Assembly (NCBI RefSeq): GCF_947241705.1
Contig: NC_079264.1
Span: 398,569 to 462,568, forward strand
From: Saccharomyces mikatae IFO 1815
Lineage: Eukaryota > Ascomycota > Saccharomycetes > Saccharomycetales > Saccharomycetaceae
Reading direction: 5' to 3'
DNA length: 64,000 nt
A model generated the notes under the pieces. It was given only the letters and a program-made list of their open reading frames with translations. It ran no database searches and had not been told where the DNA came from. Both the position numbers and the translations under genes were made by a program. Shown piece after piece: positions 18,377-29,237 of this stretch; the stretch's first letter is position 1, and every line of letters begins with the position of its first letter.

Positions 18377-21250
18377 ATGGACCCACACCAATCACCAGCT
18401 GATAATGCCACCTCGCCTACGAAGAGCGTAGAAGCAACCACTAAAAATCTGTCCACGAATAACACTGTGAACAACAACAGTAGCAGCCATAACAATAACC
18501 ATGATATACTGAATTTTAATGATAACTATACTACCATTCTCCAACATTTGGCGAACGACCATCCTAATATACTGAAGGAAAAGAGCGGCTCGCAACACCA
18601 CCAGCAGCAACAGCAACAACAGAACCTGGATACACTTTTGCATCATTATCAAAGTTTGCTTTCTAAAAGTGATAATGCAATGGCCTTTGAAGACAATGTT
18701 AGTAACAGCGCCGTTAAAAACGTCAATAGCAACTCCATTAATAACAACAACAATGACATATCAAGTCCAGGTAATTTGACGGGCTCTTGTAATCAATGTA
18801 GATTGAGGAAAACAAAATGCAATTATTTCCCCGATGTGGGTAATTGTCTCGAATGTGAAACCTCCAGAACTAAATGTGTCTTTGGCGGCACTCCAAATTA
18901 TTTGAAAAGAACATCTTCTAATGCAAACAATAGCATTCCCACTTCTTCAAATGCCAAACGAATGAAAAATTTTGAAGACTATTCAAATCGCTTGCCCAGT
19001 AGCATGCTTTATAGACATCAGCAGCAGCAGCAACAACAACAGCGTATACAATACCCTAGGTCTTCTTTTTTTGTGGGCCCAGCCTCAGTTTTCGATTTGA
19101 ACTTGACTAAGCATGTAAGATTGGATAATGTGGACCAAATACAACTATCGAAGACTCTATCATTAAGAAAGGTGTCGCCTACCGCACAGTTTATTCTTCA
19201 GGATGATTTTGATACGACTCTTCATAGCAAACAAGAGTATGAGGTTGATTTGGTAGAAAATTTGGTGCATCCCCACGGGCATCTTTTGGTAGAGATTTTT
19301 TTCAAATTAATTCATCCTTTTCTACCAATTTTACACGAACGTGTCTTTTTGGAAAAGTATTCTAGGTCTTATAGGGAACTTACAGCACCTTTATTGGCGT
19401 CTATCTACTCGCTGGCATTACAATATTGGGATTTTCATCCTGCTCTGTTAGGATTCCCTAAACCGGATGTCGCTGCTCAGTTAAATAACATTGCATTGGA
19501 TACCTTTTACGCCCGAGTTGGAAGACCAAAACTAAGTATCATACAAACAGGTCTTTTGATTTTGCAGTGTCGTAGTGAATGTCGTAACAATTGGGTTCTC
19601 TGTTCGAGTATAGTCGCTCTTGCAGAGGAATTGGGACTTGGCGTAGAATGTAATGACTGGAAACTTCCCAAGTGGGAAAAGGATCTGAGGAAGAGACTAG
19701 CCTGGGCGGTTTGGTTGATGGACAAATGGTGTGCATTGAATGAGGGTAGGCAATCTCATTTAATTTTAGGCAGAAACTGGATGATCAAGTTATTAAATTT
19801 TGATGATTTTCCTATGAATTCACCAACCATACTAAACTCTTTGCAAAATGACCAATCAGGATCTTCGCCCACTTCATCAAGTGATATGAAAAGTCACCAA
19901 ATAGCCTTTGGTAACTTACCCATATTTAATATGAACCCATCCTTAGAAGATTTCAAGAATGGGACGTTGATGTTTCAACAAATGGTCTCTTTGAGTATAA
20001 TTCTCGGAGAAATCATGGACACATTCTACACTCAGGGATCCATTACAATAAACAAGAGTATTGAGCAAGTTTTGAAACTGGCGAAGCCGTTACAACTGAA
20101 GTTAAGGGAATGGTATCATTCCCTACCCAAGAATTTATCAATGAGTTACGCCACACCACAAAAATTAAATCCAAACTCCACTCTAACTCTAGCTTATTTT
20201 GCTACAGAAATAACTCTGCATAGGAAAATTATCTGTGCCTTAAATCCTCAAACACCGAAGGAACTGGTCCAAGTATGTAGGACTGCTGCAAGGACTAGGC
20301 TGGTAGCTGCGATTGAGTTTATAAGAGACTTAAAAAATGAACACATTAATGCTTTTTGGTACAACTGTTCCACCGGAAATCTAATGCTGATTGGGACATT
20401 TGCGGCTCTACTATATGTAACTTCAGCGACAAAAGAAGAGGCTACAATTTTCAGAGATTACGTCAGAAATTATACGTGGGTTTTAAAAATAGGGTCCAAA
20501 TATTTTGATAAACTATCGAATGCTTTGAACAATATGCATTTACTATTTGCACAAATTCCTGGTCTTTTGACTGATGAACCAGTCGGTGTGAGTCCTAACT
20601 CCAATATGAATTCTGTTAATCCACCAAGGTCAGGTGTGCAATCGCAAATTCCAATACAATTCAACGTGGGATCACCTGCTATGACAGAACAAGGATCTCC
20701 ATTAAACCAATGGAAAAACCTGCCCCAAGAGATTCTGCAGCAACTAAACTCTTTCCCCAACGGTACAACGAGTACAACAACTCCAATGAATCCTACTCCG
20801 AGACAAACACAACTAGATTCACAAGGAAGTCCGACCATAAACAGTACTAGTAATAACGGCAACAACATGCCTCTACCGTTTATGCCTAATAAGCCTTCTA
20901 AAAAGACTACACAGTCTTCACCAAACGTTACACCTTCCCATATGAACAGGAACGTCCCGTCTAATACATCTTCACCAAGGGTTAATCCTAGCACGAATGT
21001 GAATTCTAACACGCAAATGAATGCCTCTCCTTTGAGTTCTATAAACGAAACCAGACAAGAATCGGGCATTACTACAAACGAAAAAACTGCGGAAAGGGAA
21101 AGGCCCACCAATGAGGAGTCATCAACGGAACTCAAAGATGATAACCTAAACCCAAATGAGGAAGAAAGTACAGCTGATGCCCAGACTACAAAAACGGATG
21201 AAGTCAATGATAAAGATGTAACAATTAACACAAAGGAAACCCCTCTGTAG
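18377..21250 (+). CDS. DAL81: Dal81/Uga35, Zn2Cys6 activator of allantoin, GABA and amino-acid permease genes
   Basis: A 957-residue regulator needed for full induction of the DAL/DUR genes (with Dal82), UGA genes and Ssy1-Ptr3-Ssy5 target permeases. The Zn2Cys6 cluster starts at about residue 137 (CNQCRLRKTKC...CLECETSRTKC). A fungal transcription-factor middle homology region covers about residues 280-600. Two polyglutamine runs (about residues 75-82 and 213-221) and long Asn/Ser/Thr-rich tails are disordered and prone to length change; S. cerevisiae has about 970 residues. It lies 3.6 kb from the DAL cluster it regulates. In S. cerevisiae the zinc finger is partly dispensable for its function. 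Confidence 0.95.
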   Translation: MDPHQSPADNATSPTKSVEATTKNLSTNNTVNNNSSSHNNNHDILNFNDNYTTILQHLANDHPNILKEKSGSQHHQQQQQQQNLDTLLHHYQSLLSKSDNAMAFEDNVSNSAVKNVNSNSINNNNNDISSPGNLTGSCNQCRLRKTKCNYFPDVGNCLECETSRTKCVFGGTPNYLKRTSSNANNSIPTSSNAKRMKNFEDYSNRLPSSMLYRHQQQQQQQQRIQYPRSSFFVGPASVFDLNLTKHVRLDNVDQIQLSKTLSLRKVSPTAQFILQDDFDTTLHSKQEYEVDLVENLVHPHGHLLVEIFFKLIHPFLPILHERVFLEKYSRSYRELTAPLLASIYSLALQYWDFHPALLGFPKPDVAAQLNNIALDTFYARVGRPKLSIIQTGLLILQCRSECRNNWVLCSSIVALAEELGLGVECNDWKLPKWEKDLRKRLAWAVWLMDKWCALNEGRQSHLILGRNWMIKLLNFDDFPMNSPTILNSLQNDQSGSSPTSSSDMKSHQIAFGNLPIFNMNPSLEDFKNGTLMFQQMVSLSIILGEIMDTFYTQGSITINKSIEQVLKLAKPLQLKLREWYHSLPKNLSMSYATPQKLNPNSTLTLAYFATEITLHRKIICALNPQTPKELVQVCRTAARTRLVAAIEFIRDLKNEHINAFWYNCSTGNLMLIGTFAALLYVTSATKEEATIFRDYVRNYTWVLKIGSKYFDKLSNALNNMHLLFAQIPGLLTDEPVGVSPNSNMNSVNPPRSGVQSQIPIQFNVGSPAMTEQGSPLNQWKNLPQEILQQLNSFPNGTTSTTTPMNPTPRQTQLDSQGSPTINSTSNNGNNMPLPFMPNKPSKKTTQSSPNVTPSHMNRNVPSNTSSPRVNPSTNVNSNTQMNASPLSSINETRQESGITTNEKTAERERPTNEESSTELKDDNLNPNEEESTADAQTTKTDEVNDKDVTINTKETPL

Positions 21251-21419
21251 TATAAACAATAGCAGATAAGCATTCCTCTTTTTCAATAAAGAGAATAGAA
21301 TACGATTGTAACTATGTAGCAATATCTTCTACAAAACTAAATTTAATAACTAATAAGTATAGAACTATTTTCTCTGAGTGTTATATTTACATAAAGTATA
21401 CTAAAATATACAGAACCTA

Positions 21420-22067
21420 TTATAGAAATTTTGGCATTTTAGCATTTTCTTTGGCAATTTCATTCAGATCTCCTGGTCGATTCATCATCATGTGTATATC
21501 ACCATTTAGATAAACTTTTTCATCTTCTTTCTTCGACTTTTCCAAATCTTTCAGGAGATTCAAATCAGTAACAATTCCTTCTTTGTTCTTAGCATCATCA
21601 TTGGAAGTCGATTCTACTACTTCTCTTTTAGCCTCGTCTATTATACTTTGCCAAATCTCTTCTAAGGTCTCTTCCTTAGGAACCACGATATCACTCTTGT
21701 CTGCTTTCACCGTAGTCTCGTTCTTGTTAATGATTCCTAGACACAGATTTACGAGTTTCAATTCATCATCTACATTAAAGTCCATCTTTCCATTATTGTC
21801 ATGAACCCTTTGTATCAACTCTTTTAATTTATCGATTTTTAAGTGATACTTCCTTTCCATATCATGAGTTTTCCTCTTCTCTACTGTCACTGCGTTTAAT
21901 ATTGATCCAAATATCATCACCAAAAGCAGAGGTTTTACCATCGTTTTATCATATCTTGACTTGGCCCTGACGCCCGCACTTGTCGACGTAGCAGTCCTGG
22001 CTGTTATCTTTGTGGGACAAAGATTTCTGACTGGTCTGTTCTTTAGTATTGATCTTGCCAAGAGCAT
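21420..22067 (-). CDS. INA22: Ina22, mitochondrial F1Fo-ATP synthase assembly factor
   Basis: A 215-residue protein matching YIR024C/INA22, which with Ina17 forms the INAC complex in the mitochondrial inner membrane and assists assembly of the peripheral stalk of F1Fo-ATP synthase. A basic, Arg-rich presequence (MLLARSILKNRPVRNL) is followed by one membrane segment (PLLLVMIFGSILNAVTV, about residues 46-62), then a charged coiled-coil-like domain with many Lys and Glu. The length agrees with the family. It converges with DAL81 and is divergent from MND2 across about 120 bp. Confidence 0.9.
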   Translation of the reverse strand: MLLARSILKNRPVRNLCPTKITARTATSTSAGVRAKSRYDKTMVKPLLLVMIFGSILNAVTVEKRKTHDMERKYHLKIDKLKELIQRVHDNNGKMDFNVDDELKLVNLCLGIINKNETTVKADKSDIVVPKEETLEEIWQSIIDEAKREVVESTSNDDAKNKEGIVTDLNLLKDLEKSKKEDEKVYLNGDIHMMMNRPGDLNEIAKENAKMPKFL

Positions 22068-22188
22068 TCTTCGTTACTCCTATTTCTTTATTATTTATTC
22101 TCTCTCTGCCTTTTATCCCCTTCTAATCTACTCTTTCAGTTAAAGTGTAAATTTGAGGATGCGTAAAATAGTTCCACTGTAACGCCAC

Positions 22189-23346
22189 ATGTCGAGACTG
22201 ATTAGCATAAACAGCAGCGGAAGGCGAGACAAAGTAATGGTTAAAGCATTAAGGGATATAGCATTATTTAATGATATAAGAAAGGATCAGAATTCTGCTG
22301 TGGTCAAACATGAAAGATACAACTTGAGGGATCTTCGGAGTAAGAAAAACCAGCATAGAAACGGTATGGATGATGATGATGACGATAATTCGCTCGAGAG
22401 ATTTATAAGAAAGAAGAAATCCAGGTTCATTCAATTCATACCATCATTGTCAGCATACAATGTGTTCAATGAATTCCCTTACTATCCTACGTCGGCCAGT
22501 CAATTACAAGATGGTAGATTAGACGAATTTCTCATGCTATCAGAACAATATAAGAGTAAGTTACCCAAAATACGCAAATTAGGATGGAATAGATTCAAAC
22601 CGATAGGTATTAATAAGACTATGTATGATTTAGAAATTCTAAAGTGTCGAGCACAAACTCAGAATGCAGAAGGAAATAACGAGGAAGACTTCAGTCAGCA
22701 TCATGTTAGAGAAGAGGATTTAAGAAATAATGGTTCTATAGGACGCGTTATATTGCCCTATAATCTACAGGAAAATGATGATGATACCGGTGAGGGTGAT
22801 ACAAGTTCCCACAGTGTCATAAATGATAGTATGGCTATGCTTACGAGTAACAATGCTAATAATGAAGGAGAGTCCGAGGAAGATGAGATATCATATGACT
22901 ATGATGCAGAATTTGATCATGTTGTAGATGAAGATGATAGTAGGGAAGAAATGCAGGGAGAAGAATTAGAGTGCCTGGAATCTGAGAGGGAGAGAATTGT
23001 ACCGGATGACTTGTTGATGAGGACCACTTCTCTGTCACGATCTCTACAACAATTTGTGGAAGAAGCGCACCATTTAAATAGTAATCCATATGATATCGAT
23101 AGTGATAACGATGGAGAGGGTTCGAAGGTAGAATTAGGTATGAATCCTGATTTTGAAGACGAGGTGGAAACCAGGAGGGGAACAAGAACGTATGATTATA
23201 ATGGCGAATACCACCAGGCACCGAATTCTTATGGTGATATTACGCCTGATTTAGCGAGTAATTGGAGAAACTGGACAAGGGAAAGGATAACTAGTTTAGA
23301 TGAGTTAATGGAGAGACGTGCCAGGCAGCAACAAGGTCAAGATTAA
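22189..23346 (+). CDS. MND2: Mnd2, subunit of the anaphase-promoting complex
   Basis: A 385-residue protein matching Mnd2 (Apc15-like), an APC/C subunit that restrains the meiotic activator Ama1 until the right stage and is required for meiotic nuclear division. The N-terminal 160 residues are basic and conserved (e.g. RFIRKKKSRFIQFIPSLSAY, about residues 71-90). Most of the rest is acidic, with Asp/Glu runs, and disordered. It is slightly longer than the S. cerevisiae protein (about 368), as expected for variable acidic repeats. No catalytic motif is expected. Confidence 0.93.
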   Translation: MSRLISINSSGRRDKVMVKALRDIALFNDIRKDQNSAVVKHERYNLRDLRSKKNQHRNGMDDDDDDNSLERFIRKKKSRFIQFIPSLSAYNVFNEFPYYPTSASQLQDGRLDEFLMLSEQYKSKLPKIRKLGWNRFKPIGINKTMYDLEILKCRAQTQNAEGNNEEDFSQHHVREEDLRNNGSIGRVILPYNLQENDDDTGEGDTSSHSVINDSMAMLTSNNANNEGESEEDEISYDYDAEFDHVVDEDDSREEMQGEELECLESERERIVPDDLLMRTTSLSRSLQQFVEEAHHLNSNPYDIDSDNDGEGSKVELGMNPDFEDEVETRRGTRTYDYNGEYHQAPNSYGDITPDLASNWRNWTRERITSLDELMERRARQQQGQD

Positions 23347-23447
23347 AAGTTGTCTTCATGGTACAATGGTCCATTTATTACTTGAGATATATATACATAA
23401 AGGCGCCTAGAGAGCTCAGTTATAGTATTGTTTGCTGAATATCTAAG

Positions 23448-24542
23448 TTATTTATTTATTTTTTCTGATTCGAAATTAACCATGTTGGGTAGAGTGGTGG
23501 ATTGTAAAGGAAACTGGTCTACCTTACTTGTTTGCAAGTGAATAGCGGGAATAACCCACTTACCGCAACTGCATCTAGATCCCTTCCAATTATACCCACC
23601 GACTTTACTAGAGCAGCCTGGGCATGAAAACTTGCCTTCTAGCTCTTGTTTGCCTTGCAGTTCAGGTTGCATCCATTTTAAAGGTTCGATAAAAAAATGC
23701 GAACAATTCGCTTGTGATTCTTGAATATCGATAATACGATGAGAATTGGCAGCTCTTTTGATAAAATGTCCCTCTGATGATTCCTTACTAGGCGGGTCAT
23801 GCGCAATAAATGATGTGGATAACGCCAGTTTGGTTCTGCACTTCTTACATCTCACTGCGGTAACCTTGCTTTTCTCAGCTTCAGTTAGTTTATCCAGATC
23901 CTGCGACGATTCTGAATCCTTAAACATACCAGCATTGGAAACCAATTCACTACCTGATGGATCTAACTTGATGGATTGCTTTAGCTTCCATTGCTTATAG
24001 GCAGGGTTGTCAAAGTTAACAAAATCCCCACCCATTTTCTCAAAGAGATTTAATTGTTCCATGAAATTTTCATTTGGTTCAACATTCGCTTTCTTCCTCT
24101 TAACAGCATGCATGGCCATTGATAGTGTTAATCCATAGCGGTACATTAAGTAGGCCACTACGAAAGTTACAGATCTCGAAATCCCTGCTTGACAATGAAT
24201 GAAAACAGCACCACGTTGTGGTTTCTTCTTATAATTTACCAATCTGGGCGAGTACTCAACTTCATTTGGGAACAAACACTGATCAATGAATCGGTTAGTT
24301 TCGTCGAAATATTGCAGTACATCTGTCACATCATCATCATCAATGGGAATGTTTTTTAGCGTGTAACCCTTCCTTATTAGATACTCGGGAATAACTTGGA
24401 ACTTGATAACGGAAAGAATATGAGTGATATTTAATTCTGCACCTAATGGTTTGTGGTCAATAATGGGACGAATTCCGCCGAGATATATGCCTCCTAATAT
24501 TCTGGTAACTTCCTCATCGGCTAGAGTTGTATTATCTGTCAT
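23448..24542 (-). CDS. YVH1: Yvh1, dual-specificity phosphatase in 60S ribosome maturation
   Basis: A 364-residue protein. The N-terminal dual-specificity phosphatase domain carries the P-loop HCQAGISRS with catalytic Cys117. The C-terminal third has cysteine pairs (CKKC, CPGC, CSCGKW) forming the zinc-binding domain. In S. cerevisiae the zinc domain, not phosphatase activity, releases Mrt4 from pre-60S particles so that the stalk protein P0 can bind. Roles in sporulation and glycogen are also known. It lies back to back with MND2's 3' end, about 100 bp apart. Length equals the family norm. Confidence 0.96.
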   Translation of the reverse strand: MTDNTTLADEEVTRILGGIYLGGIRPIIDHKPLGAELNITHILSVIKFQVIPEYLIRKGYTLKNIPIDDDDVTDVLQYFDETNRFIDQCLFPNEVEYSPRLVNYKKKPQRGAVFIHCQAGISRSVTFVVAYLMYRYGLTLSMAMHAVKRKKANVEPNENFMEQLNLFEKMGGDFVNFDNPAYKQWKLKQSIKLDPSGSELVSNAGMFKDSESSQDLDKLTEAEKSKVTAVRCKKCRTKLALSTSFIAHDPPSKESSEGHFIKRAANSHRIIDIQESQANCSHFFIEPLKWMQPELQGKQELEGKFSCPGCSSKVGGYNWKGSRCSCGKWVIPAIHLQTSKVDQFPLQSTTLPNMVNFESEKINK

Positions 24543-24839
24543 ATTATTTAGAATATTGTGCTACTTCTGCCTGCCTTTTCCACGTTTTATCTGTACCACA
24601 TGCATTCGATGAGCTCGAATTTTTTTTTCACTACATTTTTTTTTAGTGCCAAGACAATTAGAAAATGTCGCCGTGGGATTGTGGATGAAGATTGAAGATA
24701 TTGATAGATTGTTGGAAATCGTATCATTTGAAAAATAACAAGCTTAACTATCAGTAGATTTGTATATGTATATATCTTTTTATGAAGCGGTTACTTATTG
24801 TTTCTAAGAAATACCTTTTAAGAAGAAGGAGCTTTTGAT

Positions 24840-26222
24840 TTAACGTCTGGAGTCCAGCAAAGTTTGGCCTAATGGTTTCTTCGACACTCCGTTGGTATTC
24901 GTATATCCCACCTGGCCTCTTAGTATAGTTTTCAAGACTGTACCCTTGACCGTCATTCCGTCATAAGCGGTTAACTTGTTTTTGAAGAGGACGGTTGAAT
25001 TAGTAATCTTGTGCTCACTATCAGTATCAAACACTACCAAGTCAGCATCGTACCCGGGGATTATACTGCCCTTCTGGTGAGATAGTCCCACCTGTTTGGC
25101 AGTATTTTCGCAGCACCATGTGACGATGTCAACTAGAGAGCAACCCTGAGTAAACATCAACGGCAAACCCAGTCCAACAGAAGCGATTCCTCCCCAAGCA
25201 TCAAGAAAATCACCCTTTTGCAGCTTCTTCAACTCCAGCGTGCAAGGCGAATGGTCACTGACTACTGAGCTTATGACTCCCTCATGCAATGCATCCCAGA
25301 GGCCCTGGCGGTTAGATTCAGAACGGATGGGTGGACAGCATTTAAAGTAAGTGGCTCCGTCTGGGATTTGCTCTGCAGCAATACACAAATAGTGGAAGCA
25401 CGTTTCTGTTGTGACAGGTAATCCTGAAGCACGTGCCCTTCTGATCAAGGGAACCGCTTTCATTGACGCTAGATGAACTATGTGTACAGGAGGTACTGGG
25501 CCATCTCTGGCTCTCAAACATTCGAGAATCAAATTGATGGCGTCTATCTCAAAAGAATCCGGTCTTGAAGATAAAAACGAAGAATACTTACGATGACTTT
25601 CCTCGAGCTGCTGTTCGCCTTCGTCTACCTTGGAAAACTCAGCATGAAACATCATCATAGTGTCCTTCTCAGCTAAGATCTCTAATGCTTCTTCGATATA
25701 CTCCTTGCCAACGGGGGGGAACTCCTCCACACCCGAATCGAGCAAGAATCCTTTGAACCCACGAACACCTGCTTTAACGAGCGGAACTAGGTCTGGCAAG
25801 TTGTGTGGCACAAGTCCACCCCAAAACCCGACATCGCACCACATTTGGCCCTCAGCAGCTTTCAATTTAATCCGCAAATTCTCAACGTTTATCGTCGGAG
25901 GAATAGCATTTAGCGGCATATCAACCACCGTTGTGACCCCACCGCTAATGGCAGCTTGAGTTCCCGTTTCAAATCCTTCCCAACTGGTTCTCCCAGGCTC
26001 GTTCAAGTGAACATGAGAATCCACAAGTCCCGGAAGAATTGTACATGGGGATACGTTCTCTAGCGTATCTATTTCGTATTTGGTTATCTCACTTTTCTCC
26101 AGAATCACAGATCCTTCTAAAACATCCAGAATCGTTCCTGATTCTGTCGAATACACAATAGTTGCAGCCTTGTTTGCACCATTGATAATGACATTGTTGG
26201 AAGTGATGGCATTGATGGGCAT
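24840..26222 (-). CDS. DAL1: Dal1, allantoinase
   Basis: A 460-residue amidohydrolase converting allantoin to allantoate, the first step of allantoin use as nitrogen source. Metal-binding features of the cyclic amidohydrolase family are visible: HVH in LVDSHVHLNEPGRTSWEG (His70/72), the probable carboxylated lysine in VRGFKGFLLDSG (Lys157), histidines in MMFHAEF and VHIVHLAS, and an aspartate in VVSDHSPCT. It is the first gene of the DAL cluster and divergent from the DAL4 permease, with which it shares a GATA-site-bearing intergenic region. The whole enzyme is intact. Confidence 0.97.
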   Translation of the reverse strand: MPINAITSNNVIINGANKAATIVYSTESGTILDVLEGSVILEKSEITKYEIDTLENVSPCTILPGLVDSHVHLNEPGRTSWEGFETGTQAAISGGVTTVVDMPLNAIPPTINVENLRIKLKAAEGQMWCDVGFWGGLVPHNLPDLVPLVKAGVRGFKGFLLDSGVEEFPPVGKEYIEEALEILAEKDTMMMFHAEFSKVDEGEQQLEESHRKYSSFLSSRPDSFEIDAINLILECLRARDGPVPPVHIVHLASMKAVPLIRRARASGLPVTTETCFHYLCIAAEQIPDGATYFKCCPPIRSESNRQGLWDALHEGVISSVVSDHSPCTLELKKLQKGDFLDAWGGIASVGLGLPLMFTQGCSLVDIVTWCCENTAKQVGLSHQKGSIIPGYDADLVVFDTDSEHKITNSTVLFKNKLTAYDGMTVKGTVLKTILRGQVGYTNTNGVSKKPLGQTLLDSRR

Positions 26223-26576
26223 CTTGTCGTTCGCTATATTTCACTTTCTTTGTCTGTATGTTCTTACGTATACACTTTTCTAACTTAAACCGAAGATGGC
26301 CAATAGAAAAAGGGATACCTGCAATTGAGAGATACTAAAGAGCTTTCATAACTTTTGCGCTAGCTCATCGTCCTCTTTTTTCGATGAGATATGCCCCTCT
26401 ATATAGATGACTAACCACCGCAATTTTGAACCAGCTTTCTTGATAAACTCCCGTCAGTCCACCATCAACACTTTTGTGTTTACCCGATCAATCGCAATAA
26501 GAGACAATAGATTCGAAACCTGCGCTTCCTTTCTTTCTTGCAACTCTCGGGTCCAATATGGCTCGAGCCTGCATCT

Positions 26577-26804
26577 CTTATCACTATTGCCTTCTTATCA
26601 ATGGAAATATTCCGTCAGATAAAGTGCGCCCGCGTTTTCTCCGACCATCTGTACTTGCTGCCGCATACAAAATAGCGCCTCTAATCGAATGGTTACGATA
26701 AGAAGTGCGTATGTGTAATTGAAGATCTAGGATGTTTACCCTTTTCCGGGGGAATGAGAAGGAGTAATAGGTTCGATTAAGTGGTTTGCTGTCACGTCGA
26801 TAAG
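26577..26804. promoter_or_regulatory. GATA-factor sites in the DAL1-DAL4 divergent promoter
   Basis: Within the 0.8 kb between DAL1 and DAL4 I see CTTATC at 26577-26582 and GATAAG at 26697-26702 and 26799-26804. These are the cores bound by Gln3/Gat1 (activators) and Dal80/Gzf3 (repressors) in nitrogen catabolite regulation. The rest of the interval holds no ORF. Confidence 0.6.
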
Positions 26805-27051
26805 GTTCCCTTGAAAGATTGTGTCCAATGATTAGCATAGAGAGGTATAGTATCAGAGAAACAGACTTGTAATCAAGATACTTGATCAGTTAGTGGTGAG
26901 AATAGAAGAGTGGAAAATAAACGGGGAAGAAGAAGTATAAATAAATTAGGTTAATGTGTATATTAAGGACATAGAGTTGCTTCTGATTTCATTTTGAAGT
27001 TTAAGGTTCAGCTTGTATATCTTGTAACATATAGCATCAACAAAAGCAAGA

Positions 27052-28962
27052 ATGGCTAGCGACGCTTTAAGTGCTATTTTCAGTAACCCTTCGAGGAAGA
27101 ATGTTCAGCCCTCCACATCTATTGTATCTTACACTAACAATAATGAAAATGATGTTATAGACGTCGAGGACGGGAGATTTAACAAGAACAAAAATATCAG
27201 CACAAATGTCTATGTGGACAACTCTTCGATAGAGGAGAGCGAAATCACGCCATTGCCTGAAACGAAATCCTTCTGGAGTAAAATATACTATGACTACATT
27301 GTGTTAGATAAGACAACGTTGAATGTTTCGCTGAAAGAGTCCTTTTTGTATAACAGAGACTTGAAACCAGTTGAAGAAGAGAGAAGGTGCTGGTCCTGGT
27401 TCAACTACTTATACTTCTGGTTGGCAGACTGTTTCAATATTAATACGTGGCAAATTGCTGGTACAGGTCTACAATTAGGTCTGAATTGGTGGCAATGTTG
27501 GCTTACAGTTTGGATTGGTTATACTTTTGCAGGTGTTTTCGTGGTGTTGAACTCGAGAATTGGTTCTGCATATCACTTGGCCTTCCCCATTACTGTCAGG
27601 GCCTCGTTTGGTATTTTCTTTTCCATGTGGCCGATTATAAATCGTGTTGTTATGGCTATAGTATGGTACGCAGTGCAAGCATGGTTAGGTGCTACACCTG
27701 TGGCGCTGATGCTGAAATCTATCTTTGGTAAGAATTTGGAAGATAGAATTCCAAACCATTTTGGTTCTCCAAATAGTACTACTTTCGAGTTCATGTGTTT
27801 CTTCATATTTTGGGTGGTCAGTATACCATTTGTTCTAGTGGCACCTCATAAAATTAGGCATCTGTTTACGGTAAAGGCAGCCTTAATCCCCTTTGCAGCC
27901 TTTGGATTCTTGATTTGGGCTTTGAAGAAATCGCACGGTAAAATTGAATTGGGGTCGCTAAATGATTCCTCACCTCATGGTTCCGAGTTTTCTTGGATAT
28001 TCGTCAGATCCCTGATGGCCTGTATTGCCAACTTTGCTGCTTTGATTATCAACGCTCCTGATTTCGGTAGATTTGCCAAAAATCCTCAAGCATCTCTGTG
28101 GCCACAATTGGTTGCTATCCCATTATTCTTTGCTATCACCTGTTTGATTGGTATTATTGTTACTGCAGCTGGTTATCATTTATATGGGGTCAACTATTGG
28201 TCACCCTTGGACGTCTTGGGTCAATTTTTGGAGACTACTTACACAAGAGGCACTAGAGCTGGTGTCTTTTTGATTTCCTTTGTATTTGCCCTAGCTCAAT
28301 TAGGTACAAATATCTCTGCCAACTCATTGGCATGTGGTGCAGATATGACTGCTTTGTTTCCAAGATATATTAACATTAGAAGAGGCTCTCTATTCTGTGT
28401 GGCAATGGCTCTATGTATCTGTCCATGGAACCTGATGGCCAGCTCAAGTAAGTTCACCAGTGCTTTAGGAGCTTATGCAATTTTCCTTTCTAGTATTGCT
28501 GGTGTCATTTGCTCTGATTATTTTGTGGTAAGAAGAGGGTACGTGAAATTGACACATTTATTCCTGGCTCAAAAGGGCTCCTTCTACATGTTCGGAAATA
28601 GATTTGGTGTCAATTGGAGGGCTTTTGTTGCGTATATTTGCGGTATTGCACCAAATTTGCCGGGCTTTATAGGTGATGTGGGCGCCCCCAAAATTACAGT
28701 TTCAGAGGGTGCGATGAGACTATACTACCTAGGTTATCCAGTGGGTTTCTTCATTAGTGCAGTGATATACCTCACGTTGTGCTATTTTTTCCCAGTCCCA
28801 GGTACTCCGGTAACCAATTTCTTAACAGAGAAAGGCTGGTTCCAAAGATGGGCTTATGTTGAGGATTTTGAACAAGATTGGAAGAACGAATTGCGTAGAG
28901 ATGATTTATGTGATGATACTATCAGTATCTATGATAGTACTGATGAAAAGATAGTTTACTGA
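27052..28962 (+). CDS. DAL4: Dal4, allantoin permease
   Basis: A 636-residue plasma-membrane transporter of the NCS1 (purine-cytosine/uracil-allantoin permease) family that takes up allantoin with protons. After a polar 110-residue cytoplasmic N-terminus come about 12 hydrophobic segments. Family-typical stretches are visible, such as the TWQIAGTGLQLGLNWWQCWL region of TM1 (about residues 132-151), an Asn/Pro-containing segment in TM2-3, and FGRFAKNP (about residues 340-347). The paralogues Fur4 and Fui1 share this architecture; position in the DAL cluster decides the identity. It is transcribed away from DAL1 and followed by DAL2. Confidence 0.96.
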   Translation: MASDALSAIFSNPSRKNVQPSTSIVSYTNNNENDVIDVEDGRFNKNKNISTNVYVDNSSIEESEITPLPETKSFWSKIYYDYIVLDKTTLNVSLKESFLYNRDLKPVEEERRCWSWFNYLYFWLADCFNINTWQIAGTGLQLGLNWWQCWLTVWIGYTFAGVFVVLNSRIGSAYHLAFPITVRASFGIFFSMWPIINRVVMAIVWYAVQAWLGATPVALMLKSIFGKNLEDRIPNHFGSPNSTTFEFMCFFIFWVVSIPFVLVAPHKIRHLFTVKAALIPFAAFGFLIWALKKSHGKIELGSLNDSSPHGSEFSWIFVRSLMACIANFAALIINAPDFGRFAKNPQASLWPQLVAIPLFFAITCLIGIIVTAAGYHLYGVNYWSPLDVLGQFLETTYTRGTRAGVFLISFVFALAQLGTNISANSLACGADMTALFPRYINIRRGSLFCVAMALCICPWNLMASSSKFTSALGAYAIFLSSIAGVICSDYFVVRRGYVKLTHLFLAQKGSFYMFGNRFGVNWRAFVAYICGIAPNLPGFIGDVGAPKITVSEGAMRLYYLGYPVGFFISAVIYLTLCYFFPVPGTPVTNFLTEKGWFQRWAYVEDFEQDWKNELRRDDLCDDTISIYDSTDEKIVY

Positions 28963-29202
28963 ATAAAAGTTCCACCTCAACCTTCCATACACATAGTACG
29001 AAGAAGTTATTATACATTTAAACAACCTTAATATTCATTTTGTTTATTTTTATATACTTTTGTTAAGCAGATTTACTAATATAATTCGCAGCATCATTAT
29101 AATTTCCTGTGGGAATGGCGTACTTTCGATTTACCAAATTGCCATGGAGCTGCCAAACTTGCGTTCGTTCGATCCTATCAAAAACTTCGGATAGTTCCGG
29201 TG

Positions 29203-29237
29203 TCTTATCTAAAAATAAGATAAGCGATAAGATAAGA
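29203..29237. promoter_or_regulatory. Dense GATAAG cluster upstream of DAL2
   Basis: Between 29203 and 29237 one CTTATC and three GATAAG cores occur within 35 bp, about 170-200 bp upstream of the DAL2 ATG. This is the expected UAS-NTR/URS-GATA architecture for Gln3/Gat1 activation and Dal80 repression. Confidence 0.75.

Noticed and set aside
20470-21273. 267-codon minus-strand frame opposite the DAL81 3' end
   Set aside because: It is the antisense of Asn/Ser/Thr-rich coding, hydrophobic only because of the complementary codons.
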